The notes under the pieces: generated by a model
What the model was told of the DNA's origin: nothing
The model's database searches: none
Seen by the model: only the letters and a program-made list of their open reading frames with translations
Part shown: piece after piece, positions 35,495-48,900 of the stretch
How the letters are laid out: every line of letters starts with the position of its first letter
Position numbering within the stretch: position 1 is the stretch's first letter
Program-made: the position numbers and the translations under genes
DNA from: Paraburkholderia gardini
Lineage (GTDB): Bacteria > Pseudomonadota > Gammaproteobacteria > Burkholderiales > Burkholderiaceae
Reading direction: 5' to 3'
DNA: 64,000 bases
Assembly (NCBI RefSeq): GCF_907164575.1
Contig: NZ_CAJQYY010000010.1
Span: 1-64,000, forward strand

Positions 35495-36304
35495 ATGGCT
35501 ATTACGCTCAAAAACGAAGACGATATCGCGCAGATGCGCATTGCCGGCAAACTCGCAAGCGAGGTGCTCGACTACATCACGCCGCATGTCAAGGCCGGCG
35601 TGACGACGGGTGAACTCGATCGTCTGTGTCACGAATACATGCTGAACGTACAGGGCACGATTCCGGCGCCGCTCAACTATCAGCCGCCCGGCTATCCGCC
35701 CTACCCGAAAGCGACGTGCATTTCCGTCAACGACGTGATCTGCCACGGCATTCCGGGCGAAAAAACGCTCAAGAACGGCGACGCGCTCAATATCGACATC
35801 ACCGTCATCAAGAACGGCTATTTCGGCGACACCAGCCGGATGTTCATCGTCGGCGAGGGTTCGATTCTCGCGAAGCGGCTCGTGCAGACCACGTTCGAAT
35901 GCATGTGGCGCGGCATCGAGCAGGTTCGGCCCGGCGCGCATCTCGGCGATATCGGCCATGCGATCCAGCGGCACGCCGAGGCCCAGGGTTATAGCGTCGT
36001 GCGGGAATACTGCGGTCACGGCATCGGCCAGGTTTTCCACGACGATCCGCAGATCCTGCATTACGGGCGCCCCGGCACCGGCATCGAGCTGCAAAAAGGC
36101 ATGATTTTCACGATCGAGCCGATGATCAACGCCGGTCGTCGCGATATCCGCACGATGCCTGACCAGTGGACCGTGAAAACGAAAGACCGCAGCCTGTCGG
36201 CACAATGGGAGCACACGATACTGGTCACGGAAACAGGTTATGAAGTGCTGACGGTCTCCGTCGGCACGCCTGCCCGCCCGGCTCTCGCCGCCGCCACCGC
36301 CTGA
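35495..36304 (+). CDS. map: Methionine aminopeptidase, type I
   Basis: Map removes the initiator methionine from nascent proteins after deformylation by Def. The 269-residue protein has [15 protein letters not shown] (His), [20 protein letters not shown] (two metal Asp), [18 protein letters not shown] (His), FTIEPMIN (Glu) and [17 protein letters not shown] (Glu), the full metal-ligand set. It is divergent from rpsB, as in many proteobacteria, and followed 31 bases later by glnD. Confidence 0.97.
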   Translation: MAITLKNEDDIAQMRIAGKLASEVLDYITPHVKAGVTTGELDRLCHEYMLNVQGTIPAPLNYQPPGYPPYPKATCISVNDVICHGIPGEKTLKNGDALNIDITVIKNGYFGDTSRMFIVGEGSILAKRLVQTTFECMWRGIEQVRPGAHLGDIGHAIQRHAEAQGYSVVREYCGHGIGQVFHDDPQILHYGRPGTGIELQKGMIFTIEPMINAGRRDIRTMPDQWTVKTKDRSLSAQWEHTILVTETGYEVLTVSVGTPARPALAAATA

Positions 36305-36335
36305 ACGGTCCCTCGATCTCCTGACCCGGTCGCCC

Positions 36336-38912
36336 ATGAGTGTTCCAGCTGTCGCGCTAACCCATGCCTCGTCGCTACGGGCGGACTACAAGGTGGCCAA
36401 AGCTTTGTTACTGGAGCGTTTCCGGTCAGCGGCCAACGTCGACTCGCTGATGCGCTCGCTCGCGCGCCTCACCGACAGCGCGCTGACAGGCGCCTGGAGT
36501 GCCTGCGAGCTGCCCGGGTCGCTGGCGCTGGTCGCCGTGGGCGGCTTCGGTCGCGGCGAACTGGCGCCTCATTCGGATATCGACATCCTCGTCCTCCTGC
36601 CGGACGAACCGGTCCCGCATCTGGAAGCACGTATAGAGCGCTTCATCGGGCTTGCGTGGGACCTGGGCCTCGAACTCGGCAGCAGCGTGCGCACTGTTTC
36701 GCAATGTCTCGACGAAGCGGCCAACGACATCACGGTCCGCACAGCACTGCTCGAAGCACGCCGGATCACGGGTAGCACGGCGCTCTTCGAAGATTTCTCG
36801 CAGCGCTACCGCGACGCCCTCGACCCACGCGCGTTTTTCCAGGCCAAGGTGCTGGAGATGCGTCAGCGTCACGCCCGGTACCAGGACACGCCGTACGCAC
36901 TCGAGCCGAACATCAAGGAAAGCCCCGGCGGCCTGCGCGATCTGCAACTGATCCTGTGGGTCACGCAGGCAGCGCAATTGGGCAGCAGCTGGCGCGAGCT
37001 GGATGCGCGCGGCCTGATTACCGGGCGTGAAGCACGCGAGTTGCGCCGTAACGAAGGTTTTCTGAAAACACTGCGGGCCCGTTTGCACATCATTGCCGGG
37101 CGTCGCCAGGACATCCTGGTGTTCGACCTGCAGAATCCGGTCGCGGAGAGCTTCGGTTACAAGGCGACCGCCACGAAGCGCGCCAGCGAACAGCTGATGC
37201 GCCGCTATTACTGGGCGGCCAAGGCTGTCACGCAGCTTGCGACGATTCTGATCCAGAACATCGAGGCGCAGCTTTTTCCGAAAACAAGCAACATCACCCG
37301 GGTCTTGTCCGATCGTTTCGTCGAAAAACAGGGCATGCTGGAAATTGCCACGGACGACGTTTTCGAGCGTGAGCCGAACGCAATCCTCGAGGCTTTTCTG
37401 CTGTACGAGAAAACGCCTGGCGTGAAGGGCCTGTCCGCCCGCACGCTGCGCGCGCTCTACAATGCGCGCGAGATGATGGACCAGCACTGGCGGCGGGATC
37501 CCGAAAACCGGCGACTCTTCCTCGATATCCTGAAGCAGCCGGAAGGCTTGACGCATGCAATGCGCCTGATGAACCAGACCAGCGTGCTTGGGCGCTACCT
37601 GTTGAATTTCCGGCGCATCGTCGGACAGATGCAGCACGACCTGTATCACGTCTATACGGTCGACCAGCATATCCTGATGGTACTGCGCAATCTGCGCCGC
37701 TTCTCCGTGGCCGAACACGCGCACGAGTACCCGTTCTGCAGCCAGCTGATCGCGAACTTCGAGCGGCCCTACGTGCTTTACGTGGCCGCGCTGTTCCACG
37801 ATATCGCCAAGGGGCGCGGCGGCGACCATTCGACGCTCGGCATGGCTGATGCACGCCGCTTCTGCCGCGATCACGGCATCGGCGGTGACGATGGCAAGCT
37901 GGTTGTGTGGCTCGTCCAGCAGCATCTGACCATGAGCCACGTCGCGCAGAAACAGGACACGAGCGATCCAGAGGTGATCAAGGCATTTGCCGCCCTCGTC
38001 GGTTCCGAACGGTGGCTGACCGCGCTTTACCTGCTGACCGTTTCCGACATTCGTGGCACGAGCCCGAAAGTATGGAACGCATGGAAAGGCAAGTTGCTCG
38101 AAGACCTGTACCGGGCCACGCTGGCCGTGCTCGGTGGGGCGCGTCCCGATGCGCATTCCGAACTGAAATCGCGGCAGGAGCAGGCGCTTTCGCTGCTGCG
38201 TCTCGAAACCGTTCCGGAAAACGCCCAGCGGGCGCTGTGGGACAAGCTCGATGTGGGTTACTTCCTGCGTCACGACGCGGCTGACATCGCGTGGCAAACG
38301 CGTGTGCTGTACCGGCACGTCGAAACGCCCACACCGATCGTCCGGGCCCGGCCGTCGCCGATCGGTGCGGGGCTTCAGGTGCTCGTGTACGTGAAGGACC
38401 GCCCTGACCTGTTCGCGGCGATCTGCGCGTATTTCGACCGCAATGCACTGTCGGTGCTGGATTCGCGGGTCAGTACGACGCGCCACGGATACGCACTCGA
38501 CAACTTCCTCGTCGCGCACACCGAGGAAGACGTGCATTATCGGGACATCGCCAATCTGGTGGAACAGCAACTGTGCGCCCGGCTGTCGGGCGAAGGTCCG
38601 TTGCTGCCAGAACCGTCGAAGGGGCGCCTGTCGCGTCTGTCGCGGACCTTCCCGGTTACGCCGCGTGTCGATCTTCGGGCCGACGAGCGCGGCCAGTACT
38701 ACATCCTGTCCGTGTCGGCGAACGACCGGCCAGGCCTTCTTTATTCGATCGCGCGCGTGCTGGCGGAACATCGGGTCGGCGTCCATGCGGCGCGGATCAA
38801 CACCCTCGGCGAACGTGTCGAGGACGTGTTCCTGCTGGACGGCCACGGCCTCTCGGACAACCGCCTGCAAATTCAGGTCGAGACCGAACTGCTGCGCGCG
38901 ATCGCAGTGTGA
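36336..38912 (+). CDS. glnD: Bifunctional uridylyltransferase/uridylyl-removing enzyme
   Basis: GlnD senses glutamine and adds or removes UMP on PII proteins. The 858-residue protein has all domains in order: a nucleotidyltransferase ([20 protein letters not shown]), a GlnD linker domain, an HD domain ([17 protein letters not shown]) and two C-terminal ACT domains ([40 protein letters not shown]). It follows map and is six bases from the pseudouridine synthase gene. Confidence 0.97.
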   Translation: MSVPAVALTHASSLRADYKVAKALLLERFRSAANVDSLMRSLARLTDSALTGAWSACELPGSLALVAVGGFGRGELAPHSDIDILVLLPDEPVPHLEARIERFIGLAWDLGLELGSSVRTVSQCLDEAANDITVRTALLEARRITGSTALFEDFSQRYRDALDPRAFFQAKVLEMRQRHARYQDTPYALEPNIKESPGGLRDLQLILWVTQAAQLGSSWRELDARGLITGREARELRRNEGFLKTLRARLHIIAGRRQDILVFDLQNPVAESFGYKATATKRASEQLMRRYYWAAKAVTQLATILIQNIEAQLFPKTSNITRVLSDRFVEKQGMLEIATDDVFEREPNAILEAFLLYEKTPGVKGLSARTLRALYNAREMMDQHWRRDPENRRLFLDILKQPEGLTHAMRLMNQTSVLGRYLLNFRRIVGQMQHDLYHVYTVDQHILMVLRNLRRFSVAEHAHEYPFCSQLIANFERPYVLYVAALFHDIAKGRGGDHSTLGMADARRFCRDHGIGGDDGKLVVWLVQQHLTMSHVAQKQDTSDPEVIKAFAALVGSERWLTALYLLTVSDIRGTSPKVWNAWKGKLLEDLYRATLAVLGGARPDAHSELKSRQEQALSLLRLETVPENAQRALWDKLDVGYFLRHDAADIAWQTRVLYRHVETPTPIVRARPSPIGAGLQVLVYVKDRPDLFAAICAYFDRNALSVLDSRVSTTRHGYALDNFLVAHTEEDVHYRDIANLVEQQLCARLSGEGPLLPEPSKGRLSRLSRTFPVTPRVDLRADERGQYYILSVSANDRPGLLYSIARVLAEHRVGVHAARINTLGERVEDVFLLDGHGLSDNRLQIQVETELLRAIAV

Positions 38913-38918
38913 GATTTC

Positions 38919-40688
38919 ATGCGAGTCAAACTGACAGCCAGGCACCCGCGGCCGGCAAGTGCCGATCGGGCTCCCGTTCGTTCGGGCAGCGCCGCGGCGC
39001 GTAGCAAATCCAAGCCGGTTGGACCCAAGCCGACGTCGATGCTGGGCAAACGCAACAGCGACGACGCGGGGGCAGGCGAGCGCCGCGGCGGACCGTCTTC
39101 CGGGGGCGCGGCAAAGCGCTCTTTTGCCGGGGCCGGCCCTGCCGGCGGCAAACGTGCGCCGGGCACCGGCGGGCGTCCGTCGACCGGACCGCGGCCGGCT
39201 CGACCGGAAGGCGCATCGACGCGCGAACGGTCGGGCGGCGGTGAGCGGAATGACCGTCGCGCCAGCGGCGAACGGCCGCCGCGACGCGATGGTCCGGGTG
39301 GCGCGGCGCCGCGTCGGGCTGAAGGTGACCGCCCGGCTCGTTCGTTCGAAGGTAACCGCGATCGTAGTGACCGCCCGCCGCGTCGTGCTGAAGGCGAACG
39401 GCCGCCACGTTCGTTCGAAGGTAACCGCGATCGTAGTGACCGCCCGCCGCGTCGCGCGGAAGGCGAACGTGCTGGCGGCGAACGCGCGCCGCGACGTTTC
39501 GACAGCGAGCGCGCACCTCGCGCGCCGCGTGAAGAAGGCACACGCCGGCCATACGGTGCAGCGGCACGCCCCGCGGATACAGGCGCCCGTGGCGGCCCAC
39601 CGCGACGTGAGCGCGACGATGCGCGCGAACGCACCGACGCTGCTCGTCCCCACCCTGGCGCCGATCGGGGTGCCCCCGGCACACGACGTGACGCCGGGCG
39701 TCCTCCCCGCAGCGGCAGCACCGAACGCCCCGCATTCGCGAAAGAACGCGGCGCGGGCGAACGCGGCGAGCGGGCTTTCGCGAGACCTGTAAAAAGCACC
39801 TATGCGGACCGCGCCGGGCGCCCTGCGCGCGAAGAACGACCCGCGCGGCGTCCGGCAACCGTCGACGCCAAACCGGCACGCGCAGCCGAAGCTCGCGAGA
39901 CCGCGTCTGACGATCATCACAACGATCAACCGGGCTCGCTGCGGCTGTCGAAACGGATGTCGGAACTCGGCCTGTGCTCGCGACGCGAAGCGGACGAATG
40001 GATCGAAAAAGGCTGGGTGATCGTGGATGGCGTCCGGATCGACACGCTCGGCACGAAGGTGCTTCCGGAGCAACAGATCGAAATCGACCCGGCAGCCCGG
40101 GCCGAGCAGGCAAAACAGGTCACGATCCTGCTGCACAAGCCGGTTGGTTTTGTGTCGGGCCAGGCCGAGGACGGCTATCTGCCGGCCATCACGCTCATCA
40201 CGCCCGAAAATCACTGGGAAGGCGACCGCTCGGGAATCCGCTTCTCGGGTATGCAACTGCGTGCGCTGGCACCTGCGGGACGCCTCGACATCGACTCCAC
40301 CGGCCTGCTGGTCCTGACGCAGGATGGTCGCGTCGCGCGGCAATTGATCGGCGAAAACTCGGATATCGACAAGGAATACCTGGTCCGCGTGACTTACGGC
40401 GACCAGGCAACCGATATTGATCAGAGTTTCCCGCCAGAAAGCCTCGCAACATTGCGACACGGCCTGTCGCTCGACGACGTGCCACTCAAGCCCGCCATGG
40501 TGAGCTGGCAAAACGGCGAGCAACTCCGCTTTGTGTTGCGCGAAGGCAAGAAACGCCAGATCCGTCGTATGTGCGAACTGGTTGGACTGAACGTCGTCGG
40601 ACTAAAGCGCGTTCGAATGGGCCGTGTTCAACTCGGCGCGTTGCCCCAGGGACAATGGCGCTATCTGGACACTGAAGAATCGTTCTGA
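38919..40688 (+). CDS. RsuA/RluB/RluF-family pseudouridine synthase with long repetitive N-terminus
   Basis: The last 250 residues form the enzyme: an S4 RNA-binding domain from about 339 (LRLSKRMSELGLCSRREADE) and a catalytic domain with APAGRLDIDSTGLLVLTQDG (catalytic Asp near 457) and REGKKRQIRRMCELVGLNV. Residues 1-338 are Arg/Gly/Glu/Pro-rich and presumably disordered, with a 23-residue tandem repeat (RRAEGxRPxRSFEGNRDRSD...). Whether the target is 16S or 23S rRNA cannot be told. The enzyme lies six bases after glnD, followed by a terminator. Confidence 0.85.
   Translation: MRVKLTARHPRPASADRAPVRSGSAAARSKSKPVGPKPTSMLGKRNSDDAGAGERRGGPSSGGAAKRSFAGAGPAGGKRAPGTGGRPSTGPRPARPEGASTRERSGGGERNDRRASGERPPRRDGPGGAAPRRAEGDRPARSFEGNRDRSDRPPRRAEGERPPRSFEGNRDRSDRPPRRAEGERAGGERAPRRFDSERAPRAPREEGTRRPYGAAARPADTGARGGPPRRERDDARERTDAARPHPGADRGAPGTRRDAGRPPRSGSTERPAFAKERGAGERGERAFARPVKSTYADRAGRPAREERPARRPATVDAKPARAAEARETASDDHHNDQPGSLRLSKRMSELGLCSRREADEWIEKGWVIVDGVRIDTLGTKVLPEQQIEIDPAARAEQAKQVTILLHKPVGFVSGQAEDGYLPAITLITPENHWEGDRSGIRFSGMQLRALAPAGRLDIDSTGLLVLTQDGRVARQLIGENSDIDKEYLVRVTYGDQATDIDQSFPPESLATLRHGLSLDDVPLKPAMVSWQNGEQLRFVLREGKKRQIRRMCELVGLNVVGLKRVRMGRVQLGALPQGQWRYLDTEESF
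39315..39452 (+). repeat. Two-unit 69-bp tandem repeat inside the pseudouridine synthase gene
   Basis: Two consecutive 69-base units (39315-39383, 39384-39452) encode RAEGxRPxRSFEGNRDRSDRPPR-type repeats. The core from TTCGTTCGAAGG onward is near-identical, with starts at 39341 and 39410. A third, degenerate start (RAEGER...) follows. In-frame expansion or contraction is plausible. Confidence 0.85.
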
Positions 40689-40748
40689 GGTACTGACATC
40701 ACAGGAATACGTGCCAGTGTCCGGCTCAGGCCGGACCGAAAGGCAGGG

Positions 40749-40768
40749 ACGCCCGCATCCGCGGGCGT
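40749..40768 (+). terminator. Intrinsic terminator after the pseudouridine synthase gene
   Basis: ACGCCCGC (40749-40756) and GCGGGCGT (40761-40768) form a perfect eight-base stem with a four-base loop followed by TTTTCC, between the convergent synthase and def genes. Confidence 0.7.
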
Positions 40769-40823
40769 TTTCCATTGCGGTGCGCGATCGGTCACACCGG
40801 TCGCACCTTTCACGGCTAACGGC

Positions 40824-43420
<2,597 letters not shown>

Positions 43421-43646
43421 TCAGAAGAATCTCAGACGCCAGATTATCGCAGGAAGCGTCGCTCATGGCATCGTCCGAACGGCCAGCTTCGTGCAGATGC
43501 AGCAGTCGCCCCCCGCTTCCTCCTGGCTAGTTGGTCAACGTGCATTGCAACGCGTTGACACAGGCGCGACCGGATGCGAACCTGGCGGCTGCAGCCCTAT
43601 CACGTTCTTGCGCCGCACACCTGGCGCATCGATTGCAGGAGAAGTC

Positions 43647-44489
43647 ATGTCATCTTTTCACTTGCGCACCAGCCACGTGCCGTACATGGCCAGGCTGTTG
43701 CGAACGCTATGCGCGATGTTCGTGGCGCTGCACGTCTTGCCGGTGCTCGCGCGCGAGCAGGTCGTGAGCGTCCCCCTTTCGGGCGGTCAGTCGATCGCCT
43801 GTCTGCTCACCCAGAAAGATGGCAGCAAACCCGCGTGGGTACTCGTCATGATGCCTGGCGGCGATGGCAGGCTGGATCTCAAACAGAAAGCAGACGGCGA
43901 GATCACGATGCGGGAGAAGAACAATTTTCTGGTTCGCGCACGTGGTCTGATCGTCGATGATCGCTTCGCTACGGCAATCGTAGACTCGCCCTCCGATCTA
44001 CCCGACGGTTATACCGACAGTTTCCGGGCGTCGTCGCGTCACACGCAGGATATCGCGCGGATCGCCGCTGACCTGAAGCATCGCTTTCCGGATGCGAACC
44101 TCGTTCTCGTCGGCACGAGCCGGGGCACGATTTCGACGGCGTTCGCCGGGCGGGTTCTCAGCAACACCTGGCAAGCGGTCGTCCATACGTCGACGCTCAG
44201 CAGCCCTTCGCGCGGCCAGGCGCTGCCGCTTGCCGGTTTCGACTACAACGCGATCCACGCACGTCAGCTATTCGTGCATCACGTCGACGACGCGTGCTTT
44301 CTCTGCTCGTTCGACGCGGCAAAACGCATTGCCCGCGGCCACGACCTCATCACCGTGAGCGGCGGCGACGCGAGCGGCAACCCCTGCAAGGCGATGGCGC
44401 ATCACGGCTTCAACGGCCAGGACGCATCCGTCGTTGCAGCGATCAAGATGTGGATCGACGGCGCAAAATGGCCAAAGGAGGTGAACTGA
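43647..44489 (+). CDS. Exported alpha/beta-hydrolase-like protein
   Basis: ATG 43647 follows AGGAGA; the open frame extends to 43371 without support. The 280-residue product begins with a basic n-region and a hydrophobic stretch (RLLRTLCAMFVALHVLPVLA), probably a signal peptide. VLVMMPGGDG suggests an oxyanion-hole strand, LVLVGTSRGTIS holds a GxSxG nucleophile elbow, and a late HHGF gives a candidate His. Several Cys (CFLC, NPCK) fit a periplasmic disulphide protein. The substrate is unknown. It interrupts the zipA-ligA pair on the opposite strand. Confidence 0.75.
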   Translation: MSSFHLRTSHVPYMARLLRTLCAMFVALHVLPVLAREQVVSVPLSGGQSIACLLTQKDGSKPAWVLVMMPGGDGRLDLKQKADGEITMREKNNFLVRARGLIVDDRFATAIVDSPSDLPDGYTDSFRASSRHTQDIARIAADLKHRFPDANLVLVGTSRGTISTAFAGRVLSNTWQAVVHTSTLSSPSRGQALPLAGFDYNAIHARQLFVHHVDDACFLCSFDAAKRIARGHDLITVSGGDASGNPCKAMAHHGFNGQDASVVAAIKMWIDGAKWPKEVN

Positions 44490-44510
44490 AACGGATGGAT
44501 CGTCGGGCCG

Positions 44511-44545
44511 CTGCCGTGCAACACGTCGAGGGTGTTGCACGGCAG
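44511..44545. terminator. 14-bp perfect hairpin between convergent hydrolase and zipA genes
   Basis: CTGCCGTGCAACAC (44511-44524) and its exact complement (44532-44545) flank a seven-base loop in the 91-base gap between two convergent genes. The stem is strong, but no U-tract follows on either strand, so it may act as a rho-independent-like block or a transcript-stabilising hairpin. Confidence 0.5.
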
Positions 44546-44580
44546 GGCGATGAAACGCGAGCCGGACGACAGCGACAGGC

Positions 44581-45834
44581 TTACTGACTGAAAAGACGGC
44601 GCGTGGCCGGCGAGCCCGCCGGGATGCCGGCCTGTTCGAGGCGAGCATACAGCGTCATCAACTGCTTTTCGATGGCGAGCAGCGCGCTTTCCGGCAACGG
44701 CCGGCGTTGATCGTCGACGACCCGCGCGCCAATGCGCTCGGACAGTGACTTCGCGTAATCGCACATCAGGCGGAACGGCAGGATATCCTCGTCGGCGACC
44801 GGCACGTCGAGTACCAGCGTGATCAGCTGGCCGCCCTTGTACGTGAGGTCGTCGCGCAGGAAATTCGTGTCGCCGAACTGGAGCATGAACACCGGGCTCT
44901 GCCTGGCATCAAGCTTGACGAAGCGTGTGCCGTCGCGAGAGAGCAGCAGACCGTCCTGCGAAGCCACGGCCTGCACGTAGTTCGCGGACCACGGCGCGCC
45001 GTCGGACATCACGTTGATCGACAGCTGGGCGTCGCATTGTGCAGCGAAGCCGTCGAGTTCGCGTGCCATCGCGACCGTTTCCAGCATGTCGGGAAATTCG
45101 GGAGAGGCGTCGATCGCGTCCGCGAACTGCTGTACGCCCGTCACGAACTCGGAAAACTCCAGTTCGTTGAGCGGGCCGCTGCGATTCGCGAGTTGCGCCG
45201 CCGCGCGCAGTTCTTCGTAGCGGGCGCCGTTTTGCAGCAACTCCCACGCGCCGCCACCTTCCGGCTTGCCTTCGATGTGAACCGGCTTGCTGCCCGCGCG
45301 CCGCAGGCGCTGGGCCAGCGGAATAATCTTGTCGCCCGCAACGGGGCCGGCCGGCCGGATCGGCACGATGCAATCGATACGGCGATCCACGATAGCCGGC
45401 GGCGCCGGGGAAATCGTCGTGGCCGCAGGCAGAATCGGCTCGACCGGCTCCTGGCCAGCCGCGCCGGCAGGCGCAAAAGCACCGGTTTCGTCCGGTTCGG
45501 GATAACCGTTTGGTGTCGTCGTTTCGGCCTGGATGTCGACCGGCGTATCGAGCGGCGCGACGCCCGCTCCGCCGAAACTCGGCTCGACGCGCGAGGCCGA
45601 GGCGGCATCCGCCGGATCGCCAAGCGAGGGCTCACGGCGTGTGGCCGGCCGCGCGGGTTCGATGAACGGGCTCTGCTCTTTTTCGTCGTCGCGTACGGAC
45701 GTTTCGGCGGTTTCAGGCGGCATGGGGCGCGGCATACGACGGCGTACCTTCGCGCCCTGCCACGCGTTGTAGACCACCACGCCCCCGACCACCACGGCGC
45801 CGGCGCCGATCAAACCGAGTGTCAACTCGTCCAT
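44581..45834 (-). CDS. zipA: Cell division protein ZipA homologue
   Basis: The 417-residue protein has an N-terminal membrane anchor (LTLGLIGAGAVVVGGVVVYNAW), a basic patch (KVRRRMPRP), a Pro/Glu/Ala-rich linker of about 100 residues and a C-terminal ZipA FtsZ-binding-like domain (FAAQCDAQLSINVMSDGAPW, LLLSRDGTRFVKLDARQSPV, LVLDVPVADEDILPFRLMCD). ZipA tethers FtsZ to the membrane. The position right after smc and near ligA supports the call; the linker is longer than the fold requires. Confidence 0.88.
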   Translation of the reverse strand: MDELTLGLIGAGAVVVGGVVVYNAWQGAKVRRRMPRPMPPETAETSVRDDEKEQSPFIEPARPATRREPSLGDPADAASASRVEPSFGGAGVAPLDTPVDIQAETTTPNGYPEPDETGAFAPAGAAGQEPVEPILPAATTISPAPPAIVDRRIDCIVPIRPAGPVAGDKIIPLAQRLRRAGSKPVHIEGKPEGGGAWELLQNGARYEELRAAAQLANRSGPLNELEFSEFVTGVQQFADAIDASPEFPDMLETVAMARELDGFAAQCDAQLSINVMSDGAPWSANYVQAVASQDGLLLSRDGTRFVKLDARQSPVFMLQFGDTNFLRDDLTYKGGQLITLVLDVPVADEDILPFRLMCDYAKSLSERIGARVVDDQRRPLPESALLAIEKQLMTLYARLEQAGIPAGSPATRRLFSQ

Positions 45835-45951
45835 GCATGCTCCATCAGCAATTCTTTTGTCTGCGATGCAGCCGGCCGCGTCTGCCTCGCGCGGCCAGAC
45901 GCCGCTGCGTGGCGTGCAGGCGCGCGCCGTCTGCTCGATTCGTTCTTCGGG

Positions 45952-48900
45952 TCAAACGATATTCTGCGCGAAGCCCGCGGCCGTTTCCATGTCGACCGCG
46001 ACGATCCGCGACACGCCCTGCTCCTGCATGGTCACGCCGATCAGCTGTTGCGCCATTTCCATCGCAATCTTGTTGTGCGAGATGAAGAGGAACTGCGTCT
46101 TGACGGACATCGCGCGCACGAGGTTCGCGAAACGTTCGGTGTTCGCATCGTCGAGCGGTGCATCCACTTCGTCCAGCAGACAGAACGGGGCCGGATTCAG
46201 CTGGAACATCGCGAACACGAGCGCCGTCGCCGTCAGTGCCTTTTCACCGCCCGAGAGCAGATGAATGGTCGAATTCTTCTTGCCCGGCGGTTGCGCCATC
46301 ACCTGCACACCGGCGTCGAGAATTTCGTCGCCAGTCATGATGAGCTTCGCCTGGCCGCCGCCGAAAAGACGCGGGAACAGTTCGCCGAAATGCCGGTTGA
46401 CCTCGTCGAACGTGCCCTGCAGCAACGTGCGGGTTTCCTGGTCGATCTTGCGGATTGCGTCTTCGAGCGTTTCGATGGCGTTGTTCAGATCGGCCGACTG
46501 CGCATCGAGGAACGTCTTGCGCTCGCTCGCAGTCTTCAGTTCGTCGAGCGCCGCCATGTTCACCGGTCCGAGCGCCGCGATGGCGTTGTTCAGGCGCGTG
46601 ACTTCGCCCTGCAGATACGACGGCTTCATGTCCGGCGTGAGTTTGGCCTGCAACTCGGCTTCGTCCACGCCCGCGGCGGCCAGCTGTTCGACGAACTGTT
46701 CGCCGTTCAGGCGCGCCGCCTGTTCCTTCAACTGCAGTTCGGTAATGCGGTCGCGCAGCGGTTGCAGCGCACGTTCGGCGGTGAGACGGGTTTCGTCGGC
46801 GGAACGCAGCTTAGCGGTCAGGTCGTCGAGTTCGAGACGGGCGGCGTGGAGCAACTCTTCTTTCGCCGCACGCAACTCCAGCGCGTCGTGCAGGCCGGTG
46901 TGCGCGGTCTGCTCGTTGATCGTTTCGAGTTCGGCACGTGCATCTTCCAGCGAAGCGGCGACGCGCTCGCTCTGCTCGTGCGCCACCTGGATGCTGCGCT
47001 TCAGTTCGTCGATCCGGTTCGCCATGTTGCGCGCGGCAAAGCGCGCGTCGGTGGCGGCACGGTCGAGATCGCGCGACTGTGCGCGTGCCGCGGTCAGCGC
47101 TTCATCGAGTGCTTCGAACGCGAGCTGGTTGTCTTCGAACCGTGCCTGGAGTTCGGCGAGCTGCGTGTCGTGACGTTCGAAATTCGCTTCCGATTCGCCA
47201 CGCAACGCGCGCTGTTCCTCGATCTGCGCGGTGATCTCTTCCAGTTCCTCGCGGATCTGCGTGCTGCGCTGCGTGTAGCGCTCGTGCGCCTGTGTGAGCT
47301 TGAGCACGTCCATCTGCAGTGCATGCACGCGCTGCGTCGCGCGCTCAGCCTGCGAGCGCACGTCCGATAGTGCCTGCGATGCCTGTGTGTGCGCGGCTTC
47401 CGCGCGGATCGCGGCAGCCTTCGCTTCGTCGGCGAGGAGCGCCTGGGCGCGCACCTGGCGCGTCAGGTTCTCGATTTCCTGCTGACGGGCCAGCATGCCG
47501 GCCTGTTCGGAATCGGCCGCGTACAGCTGCACGCCGACCCGCGTCACGACGTGACCGGCTTTCACGACAAACGCACCGCCAGCCGGCAGTTGCGAGCGCA
47601 TCGCGAGCGCCTGCGCGAGATCGTCGGCGACGAACGCCTGACCGAGCCAGTCGGTGAGCACCGCGCGCAAACCGGCGTCGTCGATACGCACGAGCGAGAG
47701 CAGCGGGCGCAGCGTCGACGGCGTGTCGCCCGGCTGTCCGGCAGCCGGCGGTGCGTAGAACGCGAGCTTCGCGGGCGGCGCGTCCGTCGCGAATGCCTTG
47801 ACCCAGTCGAGATTCGAGATTTCGAGCGCCGCAAGCCGCTCACGCAGCACCGATTCGAGCGCCGTTTCCCAGCCCGCCTCGACGTGCAGCTTCTTCCACA
47901 GACGCGGCAGCGCGCCCAGTTCGTGCCTGTCGAGCCACGGCTGGATCTTGCCTTCGGTCTGCACGTTTTCCTGAAGCTGCTTGAGCGCGGCAAGCCGCGC
48001 TTCGAGCTGGTGAATCTGCGCGCTCTCCGCCTGCACACGTTCCTGCGCGGCACGACGTTCGCCATCCAGACGCGGCAGCGTTTCCTGCGCATCGGCGTGA
48101 CGCGCCTGGGCTTCGGCGAGGATTTCCTCGTGCTCGGCGAGCTGCATGCGCTGCTCTTCGAGCTGCGCTTCGTCCGGCGCATCAAGGCCGCCCGATTCCT
48201 GCTTCAGTCGCTCGTGACGCTGCTGCAACTGCTGCAGTTGCTGGTCGGCGTTACGTTGATGCGCGGCTTCGAGCTTGAGCGCCTGTTCGGTCTGCGCGAT
48301 GCCGCCGCGCTCTTCGTTCAGCTGCGTCTGCGCATCGCGCCAGCGGGCTTCGAGCGCCGGCATCGCATCGTGCTTTGCAGCCGCTTCGTCTTCGGCCACG
48401 GCGGCTTTTTCTTCCGCGACGGCCAGCTGTTCTTCCGCGTCCTCGAGATCGTCCTGCGCCTTCTGCGCTTGCGACTGCCACTGCTCACGCTGCGCGGTCA
48501 GCGCGGCGATCTGCGCCTGCACGCGGTTGCGCGACTCGACGATGAAGCGGATTTCCGCTTCGAGGCGGCTCACCTCGGCATTCGCTTCGTAGAGCGCGCC
48601 CTGGGCGCCCTGCATCGCGTCGCTCGCCGAGTAGTGCGCAACCCGCAGCGTCTCCAGTTGCGCCTCGACTTCGCGCAGCTTCGCGGTGTGCGCTTCCAGA
48701 TCGATCTGGGCCTGCTCGATGGCGCGCTGCTGGCGTTCCTGCTCGCCGCCAGCCTCGTTCTTGCGCAAGAGCCAGAGAAGTCGCTGTTTCTCTTCGCCGT
48801 CGGCCTGCAGTTCCTTGAACTTCGTGGCCACCACCGCCTGCGCCTCGAGTTTTTCGAGGTTCGCGCCGAGTTCGCGCACGATGTCCTCGACGCGCGTCAG

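Noticed and set aside
36426..40523. A 1365-codon open frame antisense to glnD and the pseudouridine synthase gene
   Set aside because: The opposite strand encodes two recognisable enzymes over the whole length. High-G+C codon bias leaves antisense frames open, and the translation shows no family motifs.
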